NCBI GenBank assembly: GCA_963773155.1
Contig: CAVZAB010000004.1
Location: forward strand, 124,001 to 188,000
DNA length: 64,000 nt
DNA from: CAVZAB01 sp963773155
GTDB taxonomy: Bacteria > Pseudomonadota > Alphaproteobacteria > Rhizobiales > Beijerinckiaceae
Direction: 5' to 3'
The position numbers and the translations under genes are program-made. Of this stretch, positions 18,269 through 27,831 are shown in pieces (within the stretch, counting starts at the first letter, position 1; every line of letters starts with the position of its first letter). The notes beneath the pieces were generated by a model. It saw only the letters and a list, made by a program, of their open reading frames with translations, did not search any database and had not been told where the DNA came from.

Positions 18269-19470
18269 GCTGGCGCGCCTCCCCTAGACCCGAATGGGCC
18301 AACCGCCTTGGGCCTGAAATCCCGCAGCCGATCGGCGAGCGCATGAATGACATCGATCGCGACATTGGCAAAGGCAATCCGCAAATGATTATCCTGGCCG
18401 GCACCGAAATAGCTGCCCGGCAGGACCAGGACACCGCGCTCGCCGGCCAGTGCCACGGCAAGGTCTGCGCCCGGGACCCCCTCGAACGGATGCCTGACAT
18501 AGGCGAAATAGGCGCCGATCGACTCGATCTGCCAGCCGGGCAGACTGGCAAAGACCTCGCGCATGGCTGCCGCCCGGCGGGCCATTTCGAGGCTGTTTGC
18601 CGCCCGCCAGTCGCGCAGACCGTCGATGGCCCAGCTCAGCGCCACCTGGCCGGCCCGCGGTGGGCAGATCTGCACATTGTCGAGGATCTTGGCGATCTCG
18701 GTCTGACAGGCCGCGCTGCCGACGAGGGCGCCGAGGCGGTGGCCGGGAATGCAATAGGCCTTGGAAAAAGAATAGAGCTGAATCAGCGTCTCCCGCCAAC
18801 CGGGTTCGGCGAATAGCCGATGCGGGGCCGATGGCGGCGTCAGATAGTCGCGATAGGTCTCGTCGACGACAAGCGCGAGGCCGCGCCGCTGGCACAAATC
18901 ATAGAAGGCCTTGACAACCGCCGCGGGGTAGAGGGCGCCGGTCGGGTTGTTGGGCGTCACCAGCACGATCGCCTTGACGCGGTCGTCGAGCAACGCTTCG
19001 GCATCGGTCGGCACGGGAACGAAGCCTGACGCTGGCCGGCACGGCAAGGGCCGCGCCTCGATTCCGAGCATCGACAATGTCATCGCGTGGTTGAAGTACC
19101 AGGGCTGCGGCAGCAAGACGGCGTCGCCAGCAGCGGCCAGACCGATCATTGCGACAAAGAAGGCCTCGTTGCAGCCAGCCGTAATCGCGACCTCGTCAGC
19201 CGCAAGGCCGGCACCATAGAATTCGCCGACATGGCGAGCATAGGCGGTGCGCAAATCGTCGTCGCCGAGTATCGGGCCATAGCTGGCATAGTCCGGATTG
19301 GCTGCGGCGGCGCCGAGCCGTTCCAGCAACGCCGGCGCCGGCGGATAGCCAGGCACCGCCTGCGACAGATCGATGAAGGGACCATGCGCCCGATCGTAGG
19401 CATCGCCCCACGCCTTGGCCTGCGGAATCGGCGGACTGGCAAGAGACAGAACGTGCGGATTGAAAGCCAT
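18253..19470 (-). CDS. Class I/II PLP-dependent aminotransferase
   Basis: Fold-type I aminotransferase, 405 residues. The PLP lysine is in the SFSKAYCIPGHRLGALVG motif; TPNNPTGALYP, VVDETYRDYL and the C-terminal HLRIAFANV supply the cofactor- and carboxylate-binding elements. It begins 18 bp after the end of the sugar-transporter ATPase gene and overlaps the ureohydrolase, so the transporter, aminotransferase and amidinohydrolase probably share an mRNA. Its substrate cannot be read from sequence. Confidence 0.88.
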   Translation of the reverse strand: MAFNPHVLSLASPPIPQAKAWGDAYDRAHGPFIDLSQAVPGYPPAPALLERLGAAAANPDYASYGPILGDDDLRTAYARHVGEFYGAGLAADEVAITAGCNEAFFVAMIGLAAAGDAVLLPQPWYFNHAMTLSMLGIEARPLPCRPASGFVPVPTDAEALLDDRVKAIVLVTPNNPTGALYPAAVVKAFYDLCQRRGLALVVDETYRDYLTPPSAPHRLFAEPGWRETLIQLYSFSKAYCIPGHRLGALVGSAACQTEIAKILDNVQICPPRAGQVALSWAIDGLRDWRAANSLEMARRAAAMREVFASLPGWQIESIGAYFAYVRHPFEGVPGADLAVALAGERGVLVLPGSYFGAGQDNHLRIAFANVAIDVIHALADRLRDFRPKAVGPFGSRGGAPAWQRI

Positions 19471-19488
19471 AATTTCCTTACCTGTTGT

Positions 19489-20560
19489 TCACGCTGGAGC
19501 CAAGGCGATGCCCGCACCATCGGCGTCGAACAGGTGCACATCGCGGCGATCGGCCGATATCACAATCATCTCGCCCCGTGTCGGCACCATTCTGCCGCGC
19601 AATTCGACGACGAGCGGCGCGCCGTCCGGCGTGCGCAGATGCGCGTAGGAAATCTCGCCGAGCCGCTCGATGAGATCGACGCCGGCCTCAAGGACGAGAT
19701 CGCCCGTGTCAGCGAGGCGGAAATGTTCGGGCCTGACGCCAATCGTCAACCCCCCGTCGGGAAGGCTGGCCGTGCCGAGATCAATCTTGCGGATGCCATC
19801 GGCGCGAATGACACCCTGTCTGTTCGACGCTTCGAAAAGATTTCATGGCCGGCGAGCCGATGAAACGCGCGACGAAAAGATTGGCCGGTCGGTAATAGAG
19901 GTCGAGGGGTGCGCCCTCCTGCTCGATCCGGCCACCATTCATAACGACAATGCGGTCGGCGAGCGTCATTGCCTCGGTCTGGTCGTGCGTCACATAGATC
20001 ATGGTCGCCGAGAGCAGCCGGTGGAGCTTGGCAATCTCGATTCGGGTCGAGACCCGCAAGGCCGCATCGAGGTTGGACAGCGGCTCATCGAAAAGGAAAA
20101 TGTCGGGCTCGCGCACGATTGCTCTGCCGATCGCGACCCTTTGCCTTTGGCCTCCCGAAAGATCGCGAGGTCTTCGGGAAAGCAGGGGCTCGAGCTGCAG
20201 CATTTTCGCCGCCGCGGCAACCCGGCGCTCCATTTCGGCCTTGTCCATGCCCGAAAAGCGCAAGCCAAATGTCATGTTGTCGTGAACATTGCGGTGTGGG
20301 TAGAGCGCATAGGACTGAAAGACCATGGCGATTTTGCGCTGGGCCGGCGCGAGATCGTTGACCCGGCGGGGGCCGATGTGGAGATTGCCGGTATCAATCG
20401 CCTCGAGACCGGCAATGCAGCGCAACAGAGTTGATTTGCCGCACCCGGAAGGCCCGACAAGCACAACAAACTCGCCGTCGGCGACATCGAGATCGATGTT
20501 CTTCAATATGGCGAGCGAACCGTAGGATTTGCACAGTTTCTCGATTCTCAATGTGGCCAT
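19489..20560 (-). CDS. Sugar ABC transporter ATP-binding protein (MalK/UgpC family), frameshifted
   Basis: ATPase of a CUT1-type sugar importer, about 357 residues after repair. Walker A GPSGCGKST, Q-loop VFQSYALYPH, signature LSGGQRQRVAIGRAI, Walker B IFLFDEPLSNLDA and VTHDQTEA are in the 5' part (19781-20560). The C-terminal regulatory (TOBE) domain with IGVRPEHFRL continues in another frame to 19489. The shift is at the A4 run 19835-19838: removing one base restores SPAMKSFEASNRQGVIRADG. A homopolymer sequencing error is likely. Confidence 0.88.
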
Positions 20561-20575
20561 CTCAGAATAATCCGT

Positions 20576-21403
20576 TCACTTCACCGCACCTGCGGTCAGG
20601 CCACTGATCAATTGGCGTGAGAACAGAATGTAGATGGCGACCACCGGCAGGATGGCGAGCGACAGGGCGGCGAGAACGGCGTTCCAATCGGTGATGTACT
20701 GGCCGAGAAACTGCTGAACCCCGAGCGTGATCGTATGGGTGCGCTCGCTCGAAGTCAGAATCAACGGGAACCACAGATCGTTCCAAATGGGAACAATGGT
20801 GAAAACCGCGACGGTCGCGATAGCCGGCCGCAGCAAGGGGGCGATGACCTGAAAGAAAATCAGCGTTTCCGGAACCCCGTCACAGCGCGCCGCATCCCGC
20901 AGATCGCGCGGAATCTGCTGGATGAATTCCGACAGAATGAAAATCGCCATCGGCAGCCCTTGTGCGACATAAACGAGTATGAGGGCGGTCAATGTGTCGT
21001 TGAGACCGAGCCGGCGCATCATGGTCAATATAGCCACCGAGCCGAGCCTGATCGGAACCATGATGCCGATCGAAAGAAAGATCGCGAGCAGTGCCGTGCC
21101 TCCGATCTTGTATTCAGTCAAGGCCCACGCGGCCATGGCGCCGAACAGCAAAACCAGAAACATGCTGATCAAAGTGACCAGCATCGAGTTGACGAAATAG
21201 GTGCCGGCATGGGCGGTGCTGAGCACCTTTGCATAGCCTACCAGCGAAAAGGTCGTGCCGAGAGGCGGCATCAGCGGCGCGGCGAATATGGCGTTGCGGG
21301 CCTTAAAGGAATTCATCAGGACCAGCAGGATCGGTAGGATCGCGACCAACGTATAGGTGATCAGCACGCTGTGGATGGCGAAGGTTGCCAGACGCGGGCG
21401 CAT
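20576..21403 (-). CDS. Carbohydrate ABC transporter permease (MalG-like)
   Basis: CUT1 inner permease of 275 residues with six predicted helices. The EAA loop is seen as LRDAARCDGVPETLIFFQVI, and the N-terminus (HSVLITYTLVAILPILLVLM) and the FFxLGAYF-like C-terminal helix are typical. It lies 9 bp downstream of the MalF-like gene and 15 bp upstream of the ATPase gene. Confidence 0.92.
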   Translation of the reverse strand: MRPRLATFAIHSVLITYTLVAILPILLVLMNSFKARNAIFAAPLMPPLGTTFSLVGYAKVLSTAHAGTYFVNSMLVTLISMFLVLLFGAMAAWALTEYKIGGTALLAIFLSIGIMVPIRLGSVAILTMMRRLGLNDTLTALILVYVAQGLPMAIFILSEFIQQIPRDLRDAARCDGVPETLIFFQVIAPLLRPAIATVAVFTIVPIWNDLWFPLILTSSERTHTITLGVQQFLGQYITDWNAVLAALSLAILPVVAIYILFSRQLISGLTAGAVK

Positions 21404-21412
21404 CGCGGCCGT

Positions 21413-22362
21413 CTAAAAGGTATGGCGCAGCATGCGCCGCTGGACGAACAGCAAATACAGGCATACGCCGGTCAAAATCACGAAAAACATGGCGGTGGCC
21501 ACCGTCGCGCCCATGGTCGGGTTGCCGACCTGGAGCTGATTGCCGAAGAAGGTGCGGTAAAAGAAGGTGCCGAGGATATCGGTGGCAAAATTCGGTCCAG
21601 CGAGCGCGCCCTTGACCGAATAGACGAGGTCGAAGGCATTGAAATTGCCGACAAAGGTGAGAATCGACACCAGCCCGATGGTCGGCAGAATCAAGGGCAG
21701 CTTGACATGGAAAAAGATGCGGAACTGGCCGAGCCCGTCGACGCGGGCCGCATTGACCAGATCCTCGGGAATGTTGAGCAGCGCCGCATAGATCAACATC
21801 AGCGGAATGCCGACGAATTGCCACACCGAAATCAACGCCAGCGTTGGCAGCGCGCTCGATTCGAGACCGAGCCAGGGGGCAAACAGAAAGCCGAGGCCGA
21901 GGACTTTCAAGAGCCCGGAGGCGACGCCCCACAACGGCGAAAGAATTAGATTCCAGGCGAGTCCGACGATCACCACCGACAACATGGTCGGCAGGAAGAT
22001 CATTGTCCGATAGGTCGAGCGAAAGGCAATGTCCGGCAGACTCAACAGCGCCGCCAGCCCAATGCCAATCGGGTTTTGGACGAGCATGTGCACGGCGAAG
22101 AACAGCGCATTGTTCTTCAGCGCATTCCAAAACGGCGCAAACCAGTCGCGATCGCCGAGAAGCAGGTGAAAATTGTCGAGTCCAACGAAATAATACTCGC
22201 CGCCCGGCCCGGTCGTATAAAGCGCCAACGCCATTGTCGCGATCAAGGGATAGATGGAAAATAGCGTGTACACGGCGACCGCCGGGCCGAGAAACAGTGC
22301 GAGCATGGCGACAAGCCGCAGCCTCGGCATCGACGGCACGGCGGCAGATTTGTCGGTCATGA
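21413..22362 (-). CDS. Carbohydrate ABC transporter permease (MalF-like)
   Basis: CUT1 permease, about 316 residues from the ATG at 22362 (MTDKSAAVPSMPRLRLVAML); a reading from 22444 would overlap the binding-protein gene and adds no family sequence. It has six hydrophobic segments, the EAA loop LVNAARVDGLGQFRIFFHV, and a C-terminal helix ending MLRHTF. It partners the MalG-like permease. Confidence 0.9.
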
Positions 22363-22412
22363 TAGTCCTGATGGCGGAGCGGCCGGGAGCGCTGCGGCCC
22401 CCGGCCGAAGCT

Positions 22413-23678
22413 TCACTTCTTCTGTGGATCGTACCATTTGGCAAGGCCGTCCTGGAGCTGCTTTGCCGCGGCTTGCGGGGTCAGCTTGCCGTTGATGACC
22501 TGCGCCGAAACGTTCCACATTTCGTTCTCGAGATTGGGCGTGCCGCGCGACAAGATCTGGTAGGAATTGCGGATCGTCGACTTGCACTCATTCCGCCAGC
22601 CGATAAAGGTCTGCGCGATGTCGTCGCCGATCGTCACCTTGGCATTCGACAGCGGGAAGAAGCCCGGCAGGCTATTGGCGAAGATCTCGGCGAATTCCGG
22701 TGTTGCCAGCCATTCGATAAAAATCTTGGCTTCGGCCTTGTTCTTCGAGGCGGCGTTGATGCCAATGCCGATATCGGTATGGTCGGAAATATAGCAATCC
22801 TTGGCGCCGGCCGGCACCGGTGCCTTGAACGCGCCCATCGGGAACGAGCCCTGGGTGCGGAAAGTGGTGATGTCCCACGACCCGGCTGCGTAGATCGCGC
22901 CTTTGCCGAGCGAGAAGAGGTTCTGGCTGTCGGGATAGGTTTGGGCCTGGAAGCCATCGCCGAGATAGGGCGCCCATTTCGCCAGTTCGGTGAAAGTCGC
23001 GACATAGGGCGGATCGGTCAGTTTCTCGGTGCCCTTGATCAGCGCCTGGCGGCCCGTCTCGCCGAGCCAGAAATTCGGGCCGATATTCTGGAAGCCCATG
23101 GTCGCGGCCTCCCATTGGTCGGCAGTGCCAAGCACCAGCGGCACATAGGTGCCGTCCTTCTTGAATTTTTCCAGGACCGCGTAGAATTCATCCAACGTTT
23201 TGGGTTCGCTGGCGCCGATCTTGGCGAAAGCGTCCTTATTGTAGATGAAGCCGTGAATAACCGCGCCCATCGGCAGGCAGAATGTTGTCTTGCCGTCATC
23301 GGTGGTCCAGGCGGCCTTGGCGACATCCGAAAAATTCGCCAGTCCGACGACGTCGTTCAGGGCGTCGAGTTGGCCCTTCTTGAACAGGTCGAGCGAGGCA
23401 TCGAAAGGTCGGCAGGTGATCAGATCGCCGGCCGTGCCGCCCTGCAATCTTGCGTTCAAGGCGGCATTATATTCCTTCGGCGCCGATGGCGCGAATTCGA
23501 TCTTGATATCGGGATATTTCTTGTTGAAGGCGGGAATGATTTTCTGGTTCCAGACGTCGGCGTCGTCGTTGCGCCAACTCTCGATCTTGAGGTTGCCCGC
23601 CAAACTGGTCGCAAGGCCGGTCAGAATAAAGGCTGACGCCGCCCCCAATCGCCAGAAATTTCGTTGACGCATCACCAT
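22413..23678 (-). CDS. Sugar ABC transporter periplasmic binding protein
   Basis: SBP_bac_1-type binding protein, 421 residues from the ATG at 23678, which has GGAGG five bases upstream. The signal peptide is followed by LKIESWRNDDADVWNQKI, then FNKKYPDIKIEFAPS and the LDLFKKGQLDALND segment characteristic of sugar binders. Length and architecture fit oligosaccharide or N-acetyl amino-sugar binders. First transporter gene, 40 bp downstream of murQ on the same strand. Confidence 0.92.
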   Translation of the reverse strand: MVMRQRNFWRLGAASAFILTGLATSLAGNLKIESWRNDDADVWNQKIIPAFNKKYPDIKIEFAPSAPKEYNAALNARLQGGTAGDLITCRPFDASLDLFKKGQLDALNDVVGLANFSDVAKAAWTTDDGKTTFCLPMGAVIHGFIYNKDAFAKIGASEPKTLDEFYAVLEKFKKDGTYVPLVLGTADQWEAATMGFQNIGPNFWLGETGRQALIKGTEKLTDPPYVATFTELAKWAPYLGDGFQAQTYPDSQNLFSLGKGAIYAAGSWDITTFRTQGSFPMGAFKAPVPAGAKDCYISDHTDIGIGINAASKNKAEAKIFIEWLATPEFAEIFANSLPGFFPLSNAKVTIGDDIAQTFIGWRNECKSTIRNSYQILSRGTPNLENEMWNVSAQVINGKLTPQAAAKQLQDGLAKWYDPQKK

Positions 23679-23718
23679 GGTTTCCTCCGTGATCGCGGCC
23701 ATTGCCGCCCTTGTAAGT

Positions 23719-24616
23719 CTACCCCTTTTTGCCGTTGGCCTGGCGCAGCCGCCGCAAGGCCAGATCCACATGGCCGCCGCACTGGCCGAGCATGGCCCGC
23801 GCCTCGGCTGGAGAGTTTGCCGCGGCCGCCAGGCATAGGGCCGTCTTGACGCTGAAATCGGCCTGCACCAGCTTCTGCCAGGCAGCCTCCTGCGAAACGC
23901 CGGCCAACTTCCCGATCATCTCGGCCGCCCGCTGGCGAAGCTTGGCATTTTCGGGGCGCATGTTGACCATGCGGCCGCCGTAGACATGGCCGAGCCGGAT
24001 ATTTGCCAGTGTCGACAACAGGCCGAGTGTGCGCTTTTGTGCGGTTCCCGCCGCCATTTGGGGTCGAACCGCACACGACCTCCTCGCCGGTTTCGAGTAG
24101 GATCGGATGGTCGGCCAAGGCCAGTAGCGGGCTTCTCGCACAATTGGCAATGCCGATGAGACAGGCGCCGGCGGCCTTGGCGCTTCTGGCTGCCGCAAGC
24201 GTGTAGGGCGTCGTTCCGCTCGCCGACACCGCGATCATAATGTCGCCGGAACGCGCGCCCAATACCCTGACGCCGGCCCTCGCCGCGACCTCGTCGTCCT
24301 CGGCGCCATTGTCGAGCCGGCCAGGCTCCGAGGCACCGGCGATCAGAAAGAACAGGCGCGCCGGCGCTATGCCGTAGGTTCCCGGCAATTCCGCGCCGTC
24401 CTGTGCCGCAATGAGCCCCGACGAACCGGCGCCGGCGTAGATCAGGCGGCCGCCCGCCCTGAGGCAGGCGTTGAGTTTTGCGGCCGCATCGGCAAGCGCC
24501 GGCAGGGCCGCCGAGACGGCAGCAATGGCCGCGGCCTGACCGGCTGCGAGAGCACGCAGGATTGCAATGTCATCGGCGGATTCTAGGCCATGGTGTGCGG
24601 CGATCGCTTCCGTCAT
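23719..24616 (-). CDS. murQ: N-acetylmuramic acid 6-phosphate etherase MurQ, frameshifted
   Basis: SIS-domain lyase that removes lactate from MurNAc-6-P to give GlcNAc-6-P. The N-terminal part shows RLIYAGAGSSGLIAAQDGAE and the GASEPGRLDNGAEDDE segment with the catalytic Glu region, then SASGTTPYTLAA. The frame breaks at the G4 run 24060-24063 (plus strand); deleting one base restores GST(Q)MAAGTAQK and continues into AKLRQRAAEMIGKLAGVSQ with the C-terminal UBA-like domain to 23719. About 298 residues when repaired, matching MurQ. It heads the minus-strand sugar operon and is divergent from the kinase gene. Confidence 0.9.
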
Positions 24617-24742
24617 GGTCGACCGACGATTGGCTTTGACCTCAGACGCAAATTCTTGTCCAAATCCATGCCATCTACGCGTGTTTCGACCGGCTGCTCA
24701 GGTCGCCATCATTGGGCAGCCGGCCCGAATGGTAAAGGCCAA

Positions 24743-25639
24743 ATGACGGAACCCAGGTTCTTTATCGGCGTCGACGGTGGGGCAACCCGATGCCGGGTGC
24801 GGATCCGCGACGACCGGGGCGCCCTCATCGGCAGCGCCGAAGGTCCGGCCGCCAATGTCTATATCGATCGCGCGGCGGCGATCGCGACGTTATCGTCCCG
24901 CCTTGCCACAGCGCTTGACGCGGCTTTGCTGCGGCCCTCGGACTATCGGCACATCCGCGCCGTTTTCGGCCTCGCCGGCGTGACCACGCCGGCCGACGGC
25001 CAGGCGCTGTTGGAACACTTTCCTGCCTTCCAATCGCTGGTCGTCGTCAATGATGCGCTGACCGCCTGCGTCGGGGCCCACGCCGGTCAGGACGGCGGCG
25101 TGGTCATTGCCGGCACCGGCATGGCCGGGATCGCGCGATCCGGCGGCAAGACACGGATCATCGCCGGCCGCGGCTTTATCCTCGGCGATGACGGATCGGC
25201 CGCCCATATCGGCCTCAATGCGCTGCGCGCCAGCCTGCGCGCCTATGACGGAATTGAAGAACCCTCACCATTGACCGGGAGGTTGCTCGAAGCCTTTGGC
25301 GGCGACCCGGGCCGCCTGACGCAATGGGCGCTTCATGCGACACCCGGCGATTTCGGCAGCTACGCGCCGATGGTCTTCGCCGCGGCCGCAACGGGGGATC
25401 GGGTCGGGCGCGAAGTCGTCGGCGACGCTGCCGCGGCAATCGCCGCCCTGAGCCGGGCGGTCATGCGGCTGGTATCTCCGGTTGCCCTGGTTGGCGGTCT
25501 GTCCGATTCGATCAGACCTTATCTCGATCCCCGTCTTGCCGACGCGCTGCGCGTCCCCCTGCTCGAACCGGTTGAAGGCGCAATCCTACTTGCCGGCGGT
25601 CGGCTTGAGCCCGGCCTATCGGCAGGCGCTGCGCCATGA
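24743..25639 (+). CDS. N-acetylglucosamine/MurNAc-type sugar kinase (BadF/BadG/BcrA/BcrD family)
   Basis: ASKHA-fold kinase of 298 residues. The phosphate-1 motif FIGVDGGATRCRVRI and the phosphate-2/adenosine motifs VVIAGTGMAGIAR and GLSDSIRPYLDP mark the BadF/GlcNAc-kinase group. The start is the ATG at 24743; the longer open frame from 24590 is not family sequence. With MurQ, the SIS protein and NagA it should phosphorylate imported GlcNAc and/or MurNAc, as the ABC importer, unlike a PTS, delivers unphosphorylated sugar. Confidence 0.85.
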   Translation: MTEPRFFIGVDGGATRCRVRIRDDRGALIGSAEGPAANVYIDRAAAIATLSSRLATALDAALLRPSDYRHIRAVFGLAGVTTPADGQALLEHFPAFQSLVVVNDALTACVGAHAGQDGGVVIAGTGMAGIARSGGKTRIIAGRGFILGDDGSAAHIGLNALRASLRAYDGIEEPSPLTGRLLEAFGGDPGRLTQWALHATPGDFGSYAPMVFAAAATGDRVGREVVGDAAAAIAALSRAVMRLVSPVALVGGLSDSIRPYLDPRLADALRVPLLEPVEGAILLAGGRLEPGLSAGAAP

Positions 25640-25673
25640 GCCCTGGTCCCCATCCGCTTTGCCGGAGGCCTCA

Positions 25674-26696
25674 GTGAACGAAATTTCCGCCATGGCCCGC
25701 GAGATTGCCGAAACGCCGACGATCGTCCAACACCAGCTCGCAGCAAACCGGCCGACACTTGACAGCATTGTCGCAGCGATTGTCAGACTCGATCCACCGC
25801 TGATCGTGACGATCGCCCGCGGGAGCTCCGATCATGCCGCGCTCTATCTCAAGTACCTTGTCGAGATTTTGCTGGGATTGCCTTGTTGCACGATCGGCCC
25901 GTCGATCGCCTCGGTCTATCGAACGAGGTTGAGACTCGAGGGTGCGCTTGCGGTGACAATTTCGCAATCGGGGCGCAGTCCCGATATTGTTACGTTGCAG
26001 CGAGCGGCTCGATCGGGAGGCGCGGCAACACTGGCGCTCGTCAACACGATGGATTCACCGGTTGCGCAGGAGGCGGCGTGGGTTCTGCCCCTGCGGGCCG
26101 GCCGGGAACTGGCGGTCGCCGCGACCAAATCGATGATCGCCTCACTTGTGGCAAGCCTGCATATGGTGGCTCATTGGTCGGGCCAGGCGCCGCTGCAGCA
26201 GGCAATCAGCGCATTGCCCGCCCTTATCGCAACGCCGTTGGCCCGGCCCGTTGATCTAACGGCTTGGCTTGCCGGAATATCCTCGTGCTATGTGCTCGGC
26301 CGCGGCGCCACCTATCCGATCGCCGCCGAGGCAGCCCTCAAGTTGAAGGAGACCTGCGCCATTCACGCCGAGGCTTTTTCGACCGCCGAAGTGCTGCACG
26401 GTCCCGCCGCAATCATCAGCGAGGGTTTTCCGATTCTGGCGTTCATGGCACAGGACGAAGCGCGCGAGGCGATGCTGACGACCTTGGCCCGGCTGAACGC
26501 GATCGGCGCGAGAATTATCCGCTTCGACGCCGCGCCACCGCAACCGGGCGTGGTCGCGATCGCGGAGTCCCACCCGCTCGTGGCGCCGATCCTGATGCTG
26601 CATGCCTTCTATTCGATCGCCGAGGAGACTGCCCGCCGGCGTGGCCGCAACCCGGATTTACCCGACCATCTTAGCAAGGTGACGGAGACGATCTGA
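25674..26696 (+). CDS. SIS-domain aminosugar isomerase/deaminase (GlmS C-terminal-like, NagB-II type)
   Basis: Double-SIS protein of 340 residues, equivalent to the isomerase half of GlmS without the glutaminase domain. It probably converts glucosamine-6-P to fructose-6-P and ammonia. Motifs are IARGSSDHAALYLKYLVE, TISQSGRSPDIV, the loop YPIAAEAALKLKETCAIHAE and EVLHGPAAI. I choose the GTG at 25674, preceded five bases upstream by GGAGG. It lies between the kinase and nagA, in an operon for GlcNAc-6-P breakdown. Confidence 0.87.
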   Translation: MNEISAMAREIAETPTIVQHQLAANRPTLDSIVAAIVRLDPPLIVTIARGSSDHAALYLKYLVEILLGLPCCTIGPSIASVYRTRLRLEGALAVTISQSGRSPDIVTLQRAARSGGAATLALVNTMDSPVAQEAAWVLPLRAGRELAVAATKSMIASLVASLHMVAHWSGQAPLQQAISALPALIATPLARPVDLTAWLAGISSCYVLGRGATYPIAAEAALKLKETCAIHAEAFSTAEVLHGPAAIISEGFPILAFMAQDEAREAMLTTLARLNAIGARIIRFDAAPPQPGVVAIAESHPLVAPILMLHAFYSIAEETARRRGRNPDLPDHLSKVTETI

Positions 26697-27831
26697 TGCA
26701 GATTTCTACGGCGCGCGATTTTTCGACGGCCGGGTATTCCATGATGATGCGGCACTCGTTCTTTCGGGCCGTCGCATCGAAGCGCTCGTGCCCTATCGTG
26801 AGCGGCCCATCTCGGGCGATGCGGTGGATCTCGGCGGCGGGGTTCTCTCGCCTGGCCTGATCGACATCCAGATCAATGGCGGCGCTGGCGTGCTTTTCAA
26901 CGAGTTCCCGGCTGTCGATGCGCTGCGGACAATTGCTGCGGCGCACCGGCGCTGCGGCACGACCCATTTCCTGCCGACCGTTATCACCGACCGGCCCGAG
27001 ATCCTGGCAGACGCGCTTGATGCGGCGGCAGAGGCCGTTGGCGAGGTGCCGGGGGTCCTCGGCATTCATGTCGAAGGACCGTTCATCGACCCCGAACGGG
27101 CCGGTGCCCATCCGCGCGAATGGATCCGGCCGATGCGGCTCGAGGACGCCGATTTTCTGATCGCGCGGAAAAAGGCGGCCATGCTGGTCACGCTGGCGCC
27201 GGCGGCCGCCGAACGCCCGCTGATCGCCCGGCTCGCCGCGGCCGGCATCGTGGTCAGCCTCGGCCACAGCGCGGCTACCGACGACGAGGCTGTTGCCGCT
27301 TTTCGAGCCGGAGCCCGCGGCGTCACCCACCTCTTCAACGCGATGTCCCAGCTCGGCAATCGCGCCGCTGGTCTGGTTGGCGCAGCCCTTGTAGAGCCCG
27401 ATGTCATCTGCGGGCTGATTGCCGACGGCGTCCATGTTGCGGCGACCTCGCTCAAGGTTGCGTTGCGTGCCAAGGGGCCGGACTTTCTCGCTCTGGTGTC
27501 GGATGCCATGCCGCCTTCGGCCGGCGGGCCGGCGCGCTTCGAACTGCACGGCCGCAGCGTGCGGCGGGTCGGCAATCATCTCGAGCTCGAGGATGGCACG
27601 CTTGCCGGCGCCGCCATCACCCTGTTGGACGGGGTGCGCCATCTCGTCGAGGCGCTGGGCGTGCCGCTCGCCGAGGCTTTGCGGATGGCAACCGCGACGC
27701 CGGCGAGGCTGCTCGGCATCGATGGCCGCTACGGCCGGCTCGGCAAGGGCCATTCGGCCGATTTGCTGCATCTCGGCGACGATCTCGCCGTGCGAGCGAC
27801 CTGGCTCGAAGGGCGGCTCGATCAGAGCTGA
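26696..27831 (+). CDS. nagA: N-acetylglucosamine-6-phosphate deacetylase NagA, start frameshifted
   Basis: Amidohydrolase-superfamily deacetylase, about 378 residues. LSPGLIDIQINGGAG, HVEGPFIDPERAGAH with the metal-binding Glu, the metal His in SLGHSAAT, THLFNAMS and the catalytic Asp in LVSDAMPP are all present. The first strand (FYGARFFDGRV) is encoded from about 26701 but has no ATG in frame. The ATG at 26696 overlaps the upstream stop as TGATG but is one base out of phase, so a single base is probably missing within the first three codons. A GTG at 26788 would remove a conserved strand. Confidence 0.88.

Noticed and set aside
22254..23636. 460-residue open frame antisense to the sugar-binding protein
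   Set aside because: The minus strand has a full binding protein with signal peptide and Shine-Dalgarno; long antisense frames are usual in high-GC DNA.
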